Of a stretch of 64,000 nucleotides of DNA, positions 22,680 to 34,647 are shown in pieces. Position 1 is the stretch's first letter, and each line of letters starts with the position of its first letter. Position numbers and translations under genes: made by a program. The notes under the pieces are model-generated. The model saw nothing but the letters and a program-made list of their open reading frames with translations. It was not told the DNA's origin and did no database searches. Origin of the DNA: Ceratothoa steindachneri (taxonomy: Eukaryota; Arthropoda; Malacostraca; Isopoda; Cymothoidae); the NCBI GenBank assembly GCA_963969495.1, contig OZ018325.1:200971446-201035445 (forward strand), read 5' to 3'.

Positions 22680-24360
22680 ATTTTAGATTTTTGTATTCAT
22701 AAAATTTTTCATTTCTGCACCTGAAGCAATCACATAATGTAATTCACTTGTTTATTAAATTTGAATTTATTTGTACAAGCTTCCCTTTTATTATTCAGAT
22801 TTTGTTCCGTTTTCTATTCCTCTAAGGGGGACAGGAGTAATATGATAAGGCTCTTTTAATCAGTATCCACCTTCTTTATAAATGCTCGAGAGACATTTTC
22901 TCCGTAAATCTTTATTGTTAAAGGGGGGAAACAGACATTGTTTAAAAAAAAAAAAAAAATTAGAGGGGTAAGAGTCGAAATTCTAATTATCTGATATAAC
23001 TTTTATTCTTTTTTTAGCAAGAAAGGAATATGATTGGTGTTGTAACGACACCCAAACTACAAGGTGAAGGTAGGCTCAACGAGGAACCTCACAAATGAAC
23101 CCCCTTTTAGACCTATGAAATCTTGAAATTGATCACACAGATTAACTACTGAAATAACATGCCATGTAGTAAGGGTGGGGCAATGTACAATAGAGATAAT
23201 ACTTATATTACAATTATGCATGTATTAAGAAACACAGTTGTATGAAGGTAAACGGATAGTTGGAGATTCCCACACTAACACACAAACACGAGGACCCCCT
23301 CCCCTAAACTAGAGACTCTACTAATCCCTGAGTCTCCTATAATTTCACCAACGAGGTCAGTCCTCAGAAGTGATACCCTCGCAGCTACTGGTTTGTTTTT
23401 CTACCCTTAACACGATACCCTTCCAATTCGAGATGGGCTTTTTTTTACGCTTTTAGGTGCCATCTGATTTACAGATGTTTTCTCCCCATATCGATGCAGT
23501 TTTATTAACAGGGATGTTTTTCTACCCTTTCCTATGCCCAACCATGTAGTATTATGTTTTCTACCATTTCGATTCAATCCTCGATTTAAATATATATTTT
23601 TGTGCATTTGGTGATACCCTCCAATATGTGGCTAGATCTCTACCCCTTTTCGATACTTTCTCATCTACTGGTGTTTTTCTAACTTTCCCGACCTCCCTTT
23701 TACTGGTTTGTTTTCCTACCTTTCGCCAATCCCTTCTCTCTACCTCCTTTTTCTACCCTTCCAAGTAACCCCCCTCTGATTTATTAATGTGTTTGTGTAT
23801 CGTTCTCGATGCCCTTCTATCTACTTGTGTGTTTTTTTGATTGCCCCCCTCACCCCAGGTGCAGGCATGTTTGGTGAACAAGAGAGAGAAGGAATGACGG
23901 ATGGCGGGGAGGGGGGAATAAGAGAAGAAGAAGAAAGTGGATGAAAAGAGAAATGAGTAAGAGGTTAATATTCTTCTTGCGTAAAGGAGGATAGAGGACA
24001 AGTGTGGAATATTTCATTCTTTGGACTTCTGATTAAATTAAAATCAGAATCATACGTCCCTAATTTTTCGCCATCTTTCATCCATCCAGTCGGTCAACGC
24101 AACCTCTCCCTAGGTAGCGAGAGAGCCGCCCATCTCTGTCTCTCTCTGTAATTCATGTTCTCTCAGTACAATCTTTTTAATAAACCTAAAGGGAGGTCCA
24201 TCTAATCTGTTTTCATTTAGTCACCGTTACATTCATATATATTCTTTAGCATTCATTTTATCCTGGTTATCTTTGCGCGTGTTTATTTGTTTTTAGTGAT
24301 TGTTTTTCTGTCTCTATCCGATTTGTTTTCACGTATTGAGTTCACTTTGGGTTCCCCCAA
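22680..24360. other. no recognisable gene; pyrimidine-rich 23380-23860
   Basis: 23380-23860 repeats words like TTTTTCTACCCTT and CGATACCCTTC without a fixed period. An A run lies near 22946-22960. No gene recognised. Confidence 0.4.
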
Positions 24361-26060
24361 GGTTAGCCCGGGAATTATTTTGTTTTGGCAATGACATCAT
24401 AACTATTCGGCCCATTTTAACGAAATTCAAAACTATTATGTTGTTTTACATTCTCTTTCGAATGATATAATTGCCAAATTCACCCCAAGGTTAGCCCGGG
24501 AATTATTTTGTTTTGGCAATGACATCATAACTATTCAGCCGATTCTAACGAAATTCAAAACTATTTTGTTGTTTCAGATTCTCTTTCGAATGATGTAATT
24601 GCTAAAGTCCCCCCAAGGTCAGCCCAGGAATTATTTTGTTTTGGCAATGACATCATAACTATTCGGCCCATTCTAACGTAATTCAAAACTATTTTGTTGT
24701 TTCAGATTCTCTTTCGAATGATGTAATTGCCAAATTCACCCCAAGGTTAGCCGGGGAATTATTTTGTTTTGGCAATGACATCATAACTATTCGGCCCATT
24801 CTAACGTAATTCAAAACTATTATGTTGTTTTAGATTCTTTCTCGAATGATATAATTGCCAAATTCACCCCAAGGTTAGCCCGGGAATTATTTTGTTTTGG
24901 CAATGACATCATAACTATTCGGCCGATTCTAACGAAATTCAAAACTATTATGTTGTTTTAGATTCTTTCTCGAATGATATAATTGCCAAATTCACCCCAA
25001 GTTAACCCGGGAATTATTTTGTTTTGGCAATGACATCATAACTATTCAGCCGATTCTAACGAAATTCAAAACTATTTTGTTGTTTCAGATTCTCTTTCGA
25101 ATGATGTAATTGCTAAAGTCCCCCCAAGGTCAGCCCAGGAATTATTTTGTTTTGGCAATGACATCATAACTATTCGGCCCATTTTAACGAAATTCAAAAC
25201 TATTATGTTGTTTTAGATTCTCTTTCGAATGATATAATTGCCAAATTCCCCCCAAGGTTAGCCCGGGAATTATTTTGTTTTGGCCATGACATCATAACTA
25301 TTCGGCCGATTCTAACGAAATTCAAAACTATTATGTTGTTTTAGATTCTTTCTCGAATGATATAATTGCCAAATTCACCCCAAGGTTAGCCCGGGAATTA
25401 TTTTGTTTTGGCAATGACATCATAACTATTCGGCCGATTCTAACGAAATTCAAAACTATTATGTTGTTTTAGATTCTTTCTCGAATGATATAATTGCCAA
25501 ATTCACCCCAAGGTTAGCCCGGGAATTATTTTGTTTTGGCAATGACATCATAACTATTCAGCAGATTCTAACGAAATTCAAAACTTTTTTGTTGTTTCAG
25601 ATTCTCTTTCGAATGATGTAATTGCTAAAGTCCCCCCAAGGTCAGCCCAGGAATTATTTTGTTTTGGCAATGACATCATAACTATTCGGCCCATTCTAAC
25701 GTAATTCAAAACTATTTTGTTGTTTTACATTCTCTTTCGAATGCTATAATTGCCAAATTTCCCCCAAGTTAGCCCGGGAATTATTTTGTTTTGGCAATGA
25801 CATCATAACTATTCGGCCGATTCTAACGAAATTCAAAACTATTAATTTGTTTTAGATTCTCTTTCGAATGATATAATTGCCAAAGTCCCCTCAATGGTAG
25901 CCCGGGAATTATTTTGTTTTGGCAATGACATCATAACTATTCGGCCGATTCTAACGATATTCAAAACTATTTTGTTGTTTTAGATTCTCTTTCGAATTAT
26001 ATAATTGCTAAAGTCCCCTCAAGGTCAGCCCGGAATTATTTTGTTTTAGCAATGACATCA
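24361..26060. repeat. tandem satellite, 128-bp unit, about 13 copies
   Basis: Starts of the GGTTAGCCC block at 24361, 24489, 24617 and 24745 give a period of 128 bp. Each unit contains GGCAATGACATCATAACTAT, a variable GGCCGATTCTAACGAAATTC stretch, and TTTCGAATGATATAATTGCC. Units differ at a few positions and fall into subtypes (AAATTCACCCC versus AAAGTCCCCCC joints) that recur in mixed order, suggesting higher-order amplification. Every frame has stops. Confidence 0.95.
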
Positions 26061-26064
26061 TACC

Positions 26065-27658
26065 TTTACGCCGATACTATATGAGATGCTAGGTTAGGCA
26101 ATGATATACTAAGCTATGCTGCACTAGGCTAGTCTTCGCTATACAAGGCTTGGATAAGCGCGGCTTTGCTACGGTAGGCTAGGCTATGTCATGCATGCCA
26201 TGCAAGCCTAGGCTAAGGCCTAATATTCTAGTCTAACCTAGGCAATTCTATGATATACTATACTAACTAGGCTAGGGTAGGGAAGGTAGGCTATCATATA
26301 CAATACTAGGCAATGCTAGTCTAAGCTATAATATTCTAACTAGGCCTGGATAGGATAGAATATACTAGGCTAAGCTCCAGTGAACTAGGCTAATTTAGGC
26401 TATATTATGGTAGACTATACTAGAATATGGTAAGCTAAACAAAGTTAGACTATGTTTTAATATACAATTGTAGGCTGCGCTAAACTAGGCTAGGTTATAC
26501 TGTGCTAGGCTATACTTTGATAAGCTAGGTTAGGCTACACTGTGATAGTCCCAGGTATACTATACTAAACTAGGTTATTCTTATATATACTATGCTAGGC
26601 TATATATGCAAGTCTATACTAGGCTATGCTAGGGTATAATGGTATGATAGAATACTCTATGGTATACTGTTATTCTAGGCCATTCTATGCTATGATATGA
26701 TATACTGGGTTGGGCTATACAAGGGTATGCTATGCTATGCTACGCTATACTAGGCCAGATTATAGTGTACCGTGCTAAGTTATCATAGGCTAGGGTAGGC
26801 TAGGCTAGACTATGGTTGGATGTGCTATACTAAGTTATACCATGCTAAAATAGGATAGGATATACTATGCTAAACTAGATTAGACTATGCTAGACTAGTA
26901 TATACTATGCTAGGTTATACTAGGCTTATACTATACTATGTTAAGCTAGATTATGGTAAGGTAGGCAAAGGTAGATAGGCTATACTATGCTAGGCTCTGC
27001 AAGGCTAGGCTAGCCTAGGCTACACGAGGATAGGCTAGACAATACTAGGTTAAACTATTCTATACTATACTAGTTTAGGCTATAATACTATGATAAGTAT
27101 ATTATGCTATAATATGGTAAGCCTTACTATCCTATATATGATAGGCTGAACTAGGCTATGTTAGGCTAGGCTTTACTATGGTTTCTAGCCTAAGAGAGGC
27201 CATACAATACATTCTCTGATATGCTAGGCTAGATTCGTCTAGGCTACGTCATAGTATGCCCGGCTAAGCTTTACTATGTAAGGCTAGGCTATAATATGCT
27301 AGGTACGCTAGAGTATGGTATGGTAAGTTCTACTATTATAGGTAATCATAGGCTAGACTAGGCTATCCGATGCTAGGCTAGGCTATACTATGGTCGGCTT
27401 TGCTATGACATAATCTATTATGTTATACTATGCTATGCTAGGCTAGGCAGGATTTACTATGTTAGGCAATCTAGGTAACTCTATACTATGCTAGGTGAGG
27501 TAATACTATGAGAGGCTATTCTACGGTAACATAGGTTTTGTCAGGCTACTATTTGAGACTATATTAGGCTATGCTATAAAATGTAATACTATTCTAGACA
27601 ATACTAGGCTATACTAAGATATGCTATGTTAGGCTATACTATGCTAGGAGATACTATC
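26065..27658. repeat. degenerate pentamer field (GGCTA/TATAC type)
   Basis: About 1.6 kb built almost wholly from five-base words such as GCTAG, GCTAT, ACTAT and AGGCT in changing order. No unit longer than 5 bp is stable. It begins directly after the 128-bp satellite. Confidence 0.85.
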
Positions 27659-28320
27659 AAATCAATCGCCTCGATTCAGGTCTACAAATCGCCCGAGGGC
27701 CTTTTGTGACCTTTTGCGTATAGACTCGTATTTGCCCTCATAATTATGATAATTTGTCAAAAGTTTTGTTTTAAACTCTTATGTGAGTGATTAAGCATCT
27801 AATTCTAATACATAAATGACTTAGGACAGGCCTTCTTTGTTTCTAAACCAAGATTTATGAATGAGAGTAACTTGACTCCGTTCTAGGCCTCACCACAACA
27901 TGACTAGGAAAAGAGACTGATTTATTACGCACATCTGTGTAAACACGCCGTTTTTGATGACTCTTCCTTATTATTTCGTTAAATAAACTTATGTTTTTTT
28001 ATACTTCACCCAATTAAAACGATGAAATGCCTTAAGTTAGTATGTTATTGAATGCAAACAAATCAGCAAGCCTATTTTGTCTGGAAAATACAGTTTTCTA
28101 GATAAAAAATAGGCCCTGAGCAAAGTTTTCATAAAATATAACAAATAAAATAGTATTCCATGAATTGCGGCACTGTTTTCTATATTATTTCTAGGTTTTA
28201 AAGCGTAACTGATTTAATAAGCATAAACAACTATGGACCGTGTTGATGAAAATTTGTGTAAGAACTGACAATTATTAATCATAATTATAAATAAGTAGAA
28301 GGTTATTAATATTTTTTTAA
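27659..28320. other. AT-rich unique-looking DNA
   Basis: Interrupts the pentamer field together with the LINE fragment that follows. No gene recognised. Confidence 0.45.
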
Positions 28321-28743
28321 CTGCACTGGCTCCCTGTCAGATCCCGTACTCACTTTAAGATACTTATCTTCCCATTTAAGGCCCTGAACAACAAGGCCCC
28401 GTCTTACCTCTCTTCTGCCCTCTCGCCACGCCATGTCCCTCGGGCCCTTCGGTCATCACATGCACCTCTTATGAATATTCCTCGTTCATCTCTCTGCTCA
28501 ATGGGGGACTGCTCCTTCTCAATCTGCGCCCCTAAGTTGTGGAATGCTCTTCCTGATGAAATTAGGTCTTCTCCCTATCTTACCACATTTAAGCGTCTCC
28601 TGAAAAATCATCTTTTCAATATTGCCTTCTCCCCCTCTTGAATTTCCATTGAATTTCCATTGTCATCTCAGTACAACGTGCGCTCTGGGAAGGCCTCATG
28701 CATTGAAGAGCGCATTACAAAAGACTTATTATTATTATTATTT
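28321..28743 (+). mobile_element. L2/CR1-like LINE, 5'-truncated 3' end
   Basis: Closely matches 43878-44300. It encodes the C-terminal tail of the RT ORF (LHWLPVRSRTHFKI, then PRALRSSHAPL and GDCSFSICAPKLWNAL), a short 3' UTR and a terminal (ATT)n run, the usual tail of L2/CR1-type LINEs. About 420 bp long; 5' truncation during target-primed reverse transcription is typical. Confidence 0.85.
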
Positions 28744-28787
28744 GTAATTTTGCAAAGGGAGAGTTAGAGCAAAAAAGGCGGGCGACT

Positions 28788-28975
28788 AATGGGCTATACT
28801 ACACATACTTTACTATACTATGTCTTGCTATGCTATACTATACTATAATACGCTGTATTAAACTATGCCATGATATAGTATGCTAAAATATGATTAGCAC
28901 CCCTATGCAATAATATGCGTTTCATACTATGCTATAATGTGCTATGCTATACTATTCTAGACTATGCAATTAGGG
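28788..28975. repeat. pentamer field, second block
   Basis: The same TATAC/GCTAT words as 26065-27658 resume here, suggesting that 27659-28787 arrived within the field. Confidence 0.7.
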
Positions 28976-29154
28976 TGTAACCATTTTTTCGCCCCATAAA
29001 TGAGTTGTGACAAAAAGTTAAAGACCGCCATTTTAATTAAAAAAAATATATATTTTAATATAATTTAGTTCTAATTTTAAATGAGTTTTTAGAAAGTTGA
29101 CTTTTTAGGCGCGGGCGAATCTACATCTCAATAAGTCGGACAGTCGGTGGGTCA

Positions 29155-29865
29155 ACGTTGTGCGTTTTTTTTAATAACATTGTAACAATTCAGCCAATTC
29201 TAACGAAATTTGAAACCCTTATGTTGTTTTACATTCTCTTTCGAATGATACAATTTGCAATCCTTCCATGTTGGCCCGGGAATTATATTATTTTGGCAAT
29301 AACATCATAACTATTCGGCAGATTCTAACGAAATTTGAAATCCCTATTTAGTTTTACATTTACTTTCGAATGCTATAATTGCTAAGGTCCTCCTAAGGCT
29401 AGCCAGGAATTAGTTTTTTTGCACTGATATAATTAACAAAGTCCTCTCAAAGTTAGCCAGGAAATTATTTTGGGGGGGGCAATAACATCAAAACTGTTCG
29501 GCCGATTCTAACAAAATTTGAAACCTTTATGTTGTTTTACATTATATTTCGAATGATATAATTGCTAAAGTAGTCCCAAGGTTATCCAGGTAATTATTTT
29601 TATTATGGCAATAACATCATAACTATTCGCAGATTCTAATGAAATCTCAACCCATTATGTTGTTATACATTCCCTTTCGAATGCTATAATTGCTAAGGTC
29701 CTCATAAGGCTAGCTCATGAATTAGTTTTTTTGCACTAATATCATAACTATTCGGCTGATTCAAACGAAATTTGAAACCATTATGTTGTTTTAAATTCTT
29801 TTCCTGATAATATAATTGCCAAAGTCCGCGCAAGGTAAATCCGGAAATTATTCAAAGTCGTAAGC
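29155..29865. repeat. diverged units of the 128-bp satellite
   Basis: About five irregular units with the same landmarks (ATTCTAACGAAATTTGAAA, TTTACATTCTCTTTCGAATG, AGGCTAGCC) but far more diverged than the main array and with unequal lengths. Confidence 0.85.
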
Positions 29866-30149
29866 ACATAAATCAGAATAAGTGAGGACGCGATTTTCTT
29901 GGTCAGCAGACCTCGTTTCCTATATTGTCGCTTTTATTGGAGTTTTCATCGGCTCTTCAATTTCTTGTGCCTCTTTGTGAGCCTAGTCTGGTGGGATTGA
30001 TATAATTAAAGTAGCTCTCATAGCTGTGAGATCTTGTCATGTTCAGGTTTTGTTGCCTTTTTGGTTAATCTTTTCTCCATGGACGCTGGCTGTCACGCTT
30101 CTTGTAAAACAACGGATCTTCATTCCTCCTCTGTTTGATTATTTCGAGG

Positions 30150-30960
30150 GCGAATGGTGAGCCACTGACGACTATGGATCGTTTCTGTTCTCCTTCCTTG
30201 TTTTTCGGGTGGACTTTTAGGTTGGTTGCTTCGGCTCATCTAGCCCTATACTTTCGAAATGCCTAATCCTAACTTTGAATCTGTTACGATGTAGGGTGAT
30301 GCGCTTAACAGTGAGGAGTAATTCCTCAATAACATCTTCCTCCTCTTCTCTTGTCTTCCCCTTGAAGGCCCATTTGCATGTTCCTTCACGTAAGGTTTTG
30401 ACTGCGTCTCGTTGCCTTCCCCCGCCCTTGCTACGGTTGATTCTTCACTAACGTATACTTTGACGTTGAGGCCTGCTGACTCGATCCTCTTAATACTATA
30501 CTCCACAGCTGTCTTTCTTCCTTCATCTTCATTGGTTGGTGTTTCTCTTTCCGGGACTATTTCCTTTTCGTTCTCATCGTTTTGGGGTTTTGCTCTTTTC
30601 ATTATGATCTTTGCAACATCGTGAGATGGGTCTTCGTCTCACTCTTTTTTTTAAAAACTTTGGCCTTGGCCACTCCTACGTAAGTTGTGTGATTTTAGTT
30701 TCAGTTTCGCTCTTTTCTTCTCTCTCTTTCCTCGCTAGACTTTATTTCCTCTTAGGGCAAGCTATTGCCATTGTTCGGTATGGTATGGCCCATTTGAGGT
30801 CTTTCTTCTCATTCCGTTGTGTACTGTTCTTCCAGAAGTGCCCTCGTTAACCGCATTCTGAAAAGCTTTGTTCAGTTTCGGTACAAGTTTGGGTTGTGTG
30901 GTCCTCCATCTTATAGCAGTTGAAGCACATCTGTATATAGAGTTACATTGCAAAGCAATG
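30150..30960 (-). pseudogene. Jockey-like LINE copy E, ORF1 fragment
   Basis: Minus strand. A zinc knuckle MCFNCYKMEDHTTQTC (near 30885-30930) matches copies A and D. Further on, KTAVEYSIKRIESAGLNVKV and YVSEES (30455-30525) match the conserved ORF1 tail INLKVYAAEKSPFP of copy D. After a frameshift the tail continues in another frame. No ORF2 was found downstream on the minus strand. It abuts, and may have truncated, the BEL/Pao RT that begins near 30985. Confidence 0.7.
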
Positions 30961-30984
30961 TAAATCTAGGTTAATCGATGGTAA

Positions 30985-32101
30985 AACTTGTCTATGAAAT
31001 GATATATTCAGTCATTCCATTCGTTGGGGTGTCAGATTGTCCCATCGTGATTGGCTCTCTTGGTCTAAAACTTCGTCCCACAAATTCTTCATAAAGCAGC
31101 TGCTTAGTATCATTACCGGAATCAGATTTCCCAATGGATCAAAATAGAGGCTATTAATTCACCTTAAAAACTGCCTTTTGGCTTGGGTCACAAATTGCAT
31201 GTTCTGATTGGACTAATAGAACCCATAAATCCGAGTATTCCCCAATGTCGGATGAATTAGAGTGTCAAATTCTAAGGTTGAAGTCTGCCTGACTCAGAAT
31301 TTCCTTTGATGCCTTATAAATTTGAGTTATAACTTTCACTGAAAGTAAAAAACAAAGTAAATTGTCGATATAAAGGCCCCCTTTTAACAACTCTGAATAA
31401 CTTCCGCTCTTTTTTTCAATTAATTGAAGATGTGAGGCGTTTAATAAAAATTTGCTACTGGTTGACCCCACAAACACAACCTTAAACCAATAAGTAACAA
31501 GAGGGCTATTACGGTAAATAGGACACTTCCACCATAAAATCGAACAGTCTTCACCTTCGTATCCGTAAGTACGCTTTCTCTATATCGGCCAGGCAGGCAA
31601 ATGAATGTTGCCTAAGCCTTATTAAAATATGGAGTAGATTATTAAAAAGATAATTCCCAGGATAGAAGTAGCTGTTCAAACTCGTTTTTCCTGCTGAACA
31701 ATTAAAAACCACCTTCAAGGGAGTGATAGCAGAATCCTTAAAAACGCCATGGTGCGCCAAATAATGTATCTTAGATCCCTCTATTTGAGGGCTCCTTGGA
31801 GTACCTCTTCTATGTACCGTTCGTCCGATTTCCCTTTAAAGATTTCGTCATGTGTTTAGTTGTGAGGCGTCTCTTTGTCTTAGCTGATAAGCAATATTAC
31901 ACAGCCTAGTTTTAGCAATGGATAATTTTACCATTTATATCTACAAGCTCCGATAATTCCCCCACGGTCGGCTTAAGTACGGCTACTCTATTGGACAAAA
32001 TTGTTTGAAAGAGTTTTTTTCAAAATGTAGGACCCCTGAGGGCATAGTATTAACTGTTGATTCGAGATATATAATTCTATTTTTCTCTATTATACCTAAT
32101 G
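30985..32101 (-). pseudogene. BEL/Pao retrotransposon, reverse transcriptase fragment
   Basis: Minus strand. IEGSKIHYLAHHGVFKDSAI and PLKVVFNCSAGKTSLNSYF (31640-31770), followed by HILIRLRQHSFACLADIEKA (31555-31620), match the Pao-type RT fingers and palm, where ADIEKA carries the first catalytic Asp. Next come KFLLNASHLQLIEKK and YIDNLLCF (31365-31450), the region around the second catalytic Asp pair, then DPLGNLIPVMILSSCFMKNL (31080-31150), the conserved post-palm block. Stops occur in every part. The element is interrupted at 32101/32102 by a Gypsy element; gag and protease resume at 38203. RNase H and integrase are missing. Confidence 0.82.
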
Positions 32102-32106
32102 AACTT

Positions 32107-33987
32107 TGTGGAGAAATCAATATCGCTAGGACAAACAGACGCTAGTTTGGTTACACAACGTCAACAGCTACGTGGCATATGGGCTGATACTTTACCCCCC
32201 CCCCCACCTCTTCTTTTGCCCTGCTTGCACAACAATCCTCGATATCGCTCGTAAGGAAAGATTATACTCAGCAGATTTCGTAGCATATAAGAATAAACAA
32301 AGGATGGTTGCATAGCCTTTAGAATAAAAATCTATGAACAGGCTCACTGTTCCATCCTATTGTTTAGGTCTAGTTTTGCCAAATAGACGAAATTTCACTT
32401 TTTCCAACGGAAACTAGAAGAAACCAAAAGGGCAAAGGGTCACAACATTAAAAAGTGATACCCTAAGAGAGAGGCTTAAAAGTGGGCACTCATCGATCTG
32501 GAGGAAAGAATGAGAATCGAGTTAGCGATCGAGAGAAGACGAGTACCGGAGTCAATCCGGAAATTAAGAAGAAGAGGTGGAACCGAGCGTGATTTTTCTT
32601 CCCGGGGCTGTTCCTTTTAGTCACATCGAAGAGTAGATCATCGGTATAGAGCAGGGGTGGGCAACCTTTTTAAGTAGGTGTGCCAAAATTGGCCAAAGCT
32701 TTGATAAAAAATTTCCTCACGTGCCGATACTTGACTAAAACACAATAAAAGGATATAAAATCAAAGATAGTCTTTTATTGATTCTTAATCCTTATGAATG
32801 ATAAAAATCACAAAAATCAATAATATTAAAAAGAATTGAATCCTTACACCATTTTAAGCAGAAAACAACAAAACCAAAATGGAGAAAGAAAATTTGTGGA
32901 CCTCTTATTTATTTACCGTCAATGAGACTTCTGCTGCTGCATCACTGAGAACAGATAATTTCTAAGAGGTTGTCTGCCATGCGGTTGCTATATAAAAGAG
33001 GTTGTAGATACATTTATTTAGTTTTCTTAAGGTAAGCATTTGGCTTCGCGTGTCGGTAAGAAGCCGTTGGCGTGCCACGTTTGGCACGAGTGCCAAGGGT
33101 TGCCCAGGCCTGGTATAGAGAATCACTCTCATACCAATCTCGTCAGAGGAACCCTCTATCTCAGTTTTCAAATAAAACCAGAGATATCCCTTACCATTGA
33201 GGAATACCAAAGTTAAATTCTACTCGAGAAAGGATTCACCTCTTAGTTAAGTCTCATTATCGAGAAACCCCAAGAGGGTAACCCAAGGATTGGAATAATC
33301 ATTCATCCACTATCCCCTCGCTTATATCGTCAAACCTCATCATCAAGAAACCCGCAAATATAACTCCGGCATTGGAATAATCTTACATCATCAATCCCCT
33401 TCGCTTACATCTTCAAGTCAAGAAGCATCGCCACGCGTTTCCCATTTACCTCGATGTCAGCTGTTATCCCGAATAAATTCCATCAACGTTATCCTTCTCA
33501 CAGCGAGACGAGCAGCTGTGCGTGTGACTCAGCCTCACACCTCGAATCATCATATTCAATGATATTCTCGTGTAAGGTCATCCTCACACCAGACTCACAC
33601 TTAGTTTAAAGGTAAAAGGATTCCAACTTTTTATGTTCTTCCGTTAATATTCCGTGGTAAAGTGAATTTTTGCGTCAGCCATCGTGTAGTACTCATTGGT
33701 AGTATTAATTTTTATTTAGATCCTCTTATTATATATAGCCTTAGTATATTTAAAGTTTTATTATTTCATTTCTTTATGTAATTAAAAGTATATTTTTGCC
33801 CTAGTTCTTTAATTAAATCCTCGAAACGCTGCAAATGGCAATAGATTTATGATATTACGAATCCTCCCTGCTTAAAGAATCGAATCAAAAGATAAATAAA
33901 ACAACATAACACTCTTAGAGAAAAAAGGAACGGAGTTATTCCTGTACGGAACAAACCTACATACATACTCGGCCGTATACCACGACA
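32107..33987 (+). repeat. 5' LTR of the Gypsy element
   Basis: Matches the 3' LTR end to end apart from the 461-bp hAT-type insertion plus its 8-bp duplication (32652-33120) and a deletion near 32493 that removes the block containing the TATA box of the 3' LTR. About 1412 bp without the insertion. Confidence 0.92.
32652..33112. mobile_element. hAT-type non-autonomous DNA transposon (461 bp)
   Basis: Ends CAGGGGTGGGCAACC and, reverse-complemented on the right, CAGGCCTGGGCAACC (13 of 15 match). The 8-bp duplication GTATAGAG at 32644-32651 and 33113-33120 is exact; 8 bp is the hallmark of hAT transposases. It is absent from the 3' LTR, so it arrived after the Gypsy insertion. No transposase is encoded. 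Confidence 0.93.
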
Positions 33988-34647
33988 TTAAAATTGGTGT
34001 CAGGTTTTATGGGTATTTTGACAGACTCAATAATAGTTGATTGTGTTGCATCCCCTTGATTAGTAACAAATTTGTGCCTAAGCGTTCGAGGAAAATTAAA
34101 CATGATTAAAGGATGAAGTCGGTAGATAAATTTTTGTTAATTAGTGTTAATTAGTTTTTTTTTGTATAATAGTCCAATTAACAGAAAATGTAGGGGGTAA
34201 GGTTGGGTAGGCAGAGCGCTATTTTTTTCTGTGGTTGCATAAGTACCTTTGAATATCGGTGAGTTTTTTGACAGACATAGATAAAGTGACGTCTTTCAAA
34301 ATACTCCTCCAACAAGGCCAAATTCTGGGACTACTATACAAAAAAACTAAACACTAATTAACAAAAATTTATCTACCGACTTTATCCTTTTATTATGTTT
34401 AATTTTCCTCGAACGCTTAGGCACAAATTCGTTACTAATCAAGGGGATGCGACACAATCAACTATTATTGAGTTCGTCAAAATACCAATAAAACCTGGCA
34501 CCAATTTTTATGTCGTGGTATACGGCCGATTATGTATGTAGGTTTGTTCCGTACAGTAATAACTCCGTTCCTTTTTTATTTAAGAGTGTTATGTTTATTC
34601 TATTTATCTTTTTATTTGATTCTTTAACTAGGGAGGATTCGTAACTA
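33852..34647. repeat. fold-back at the LTR-PBS junction (about 325-bp arms, 155-bp loop)
   Basis: 33852-34173 reappears inverted at 34328-34647. The arm covers the last about 135 bp of the 5' LTR, the PBS and about 185 bp of leader. The loop is 34174-34327. Arms differ at scattered positions. The inverted copy carries a second, reversed LTR end and PBS. Confidence 0.88.
33995..34004 (+). promoter_or_regulatory. probable tRNA primer-binding site
   Basis: TGGTGTCAGG seven bases after the LTR end; TGG complements the CCA end of a tRNA. The primer tRNA was not identified. Confidence 0.65.

Noticed and set aside
24361..26060. Possible CRISPR array
   Set aside because: Whole 128-bp units repeat with no unique spacers and the context is eukaryotic; it is a satellite.
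26065..27658. TAGGC-rich DNA as a nematode-type telomere (TTAGGC)
   Set aside because: No run of TTAGGC units; words vary freely and the tract is internal.
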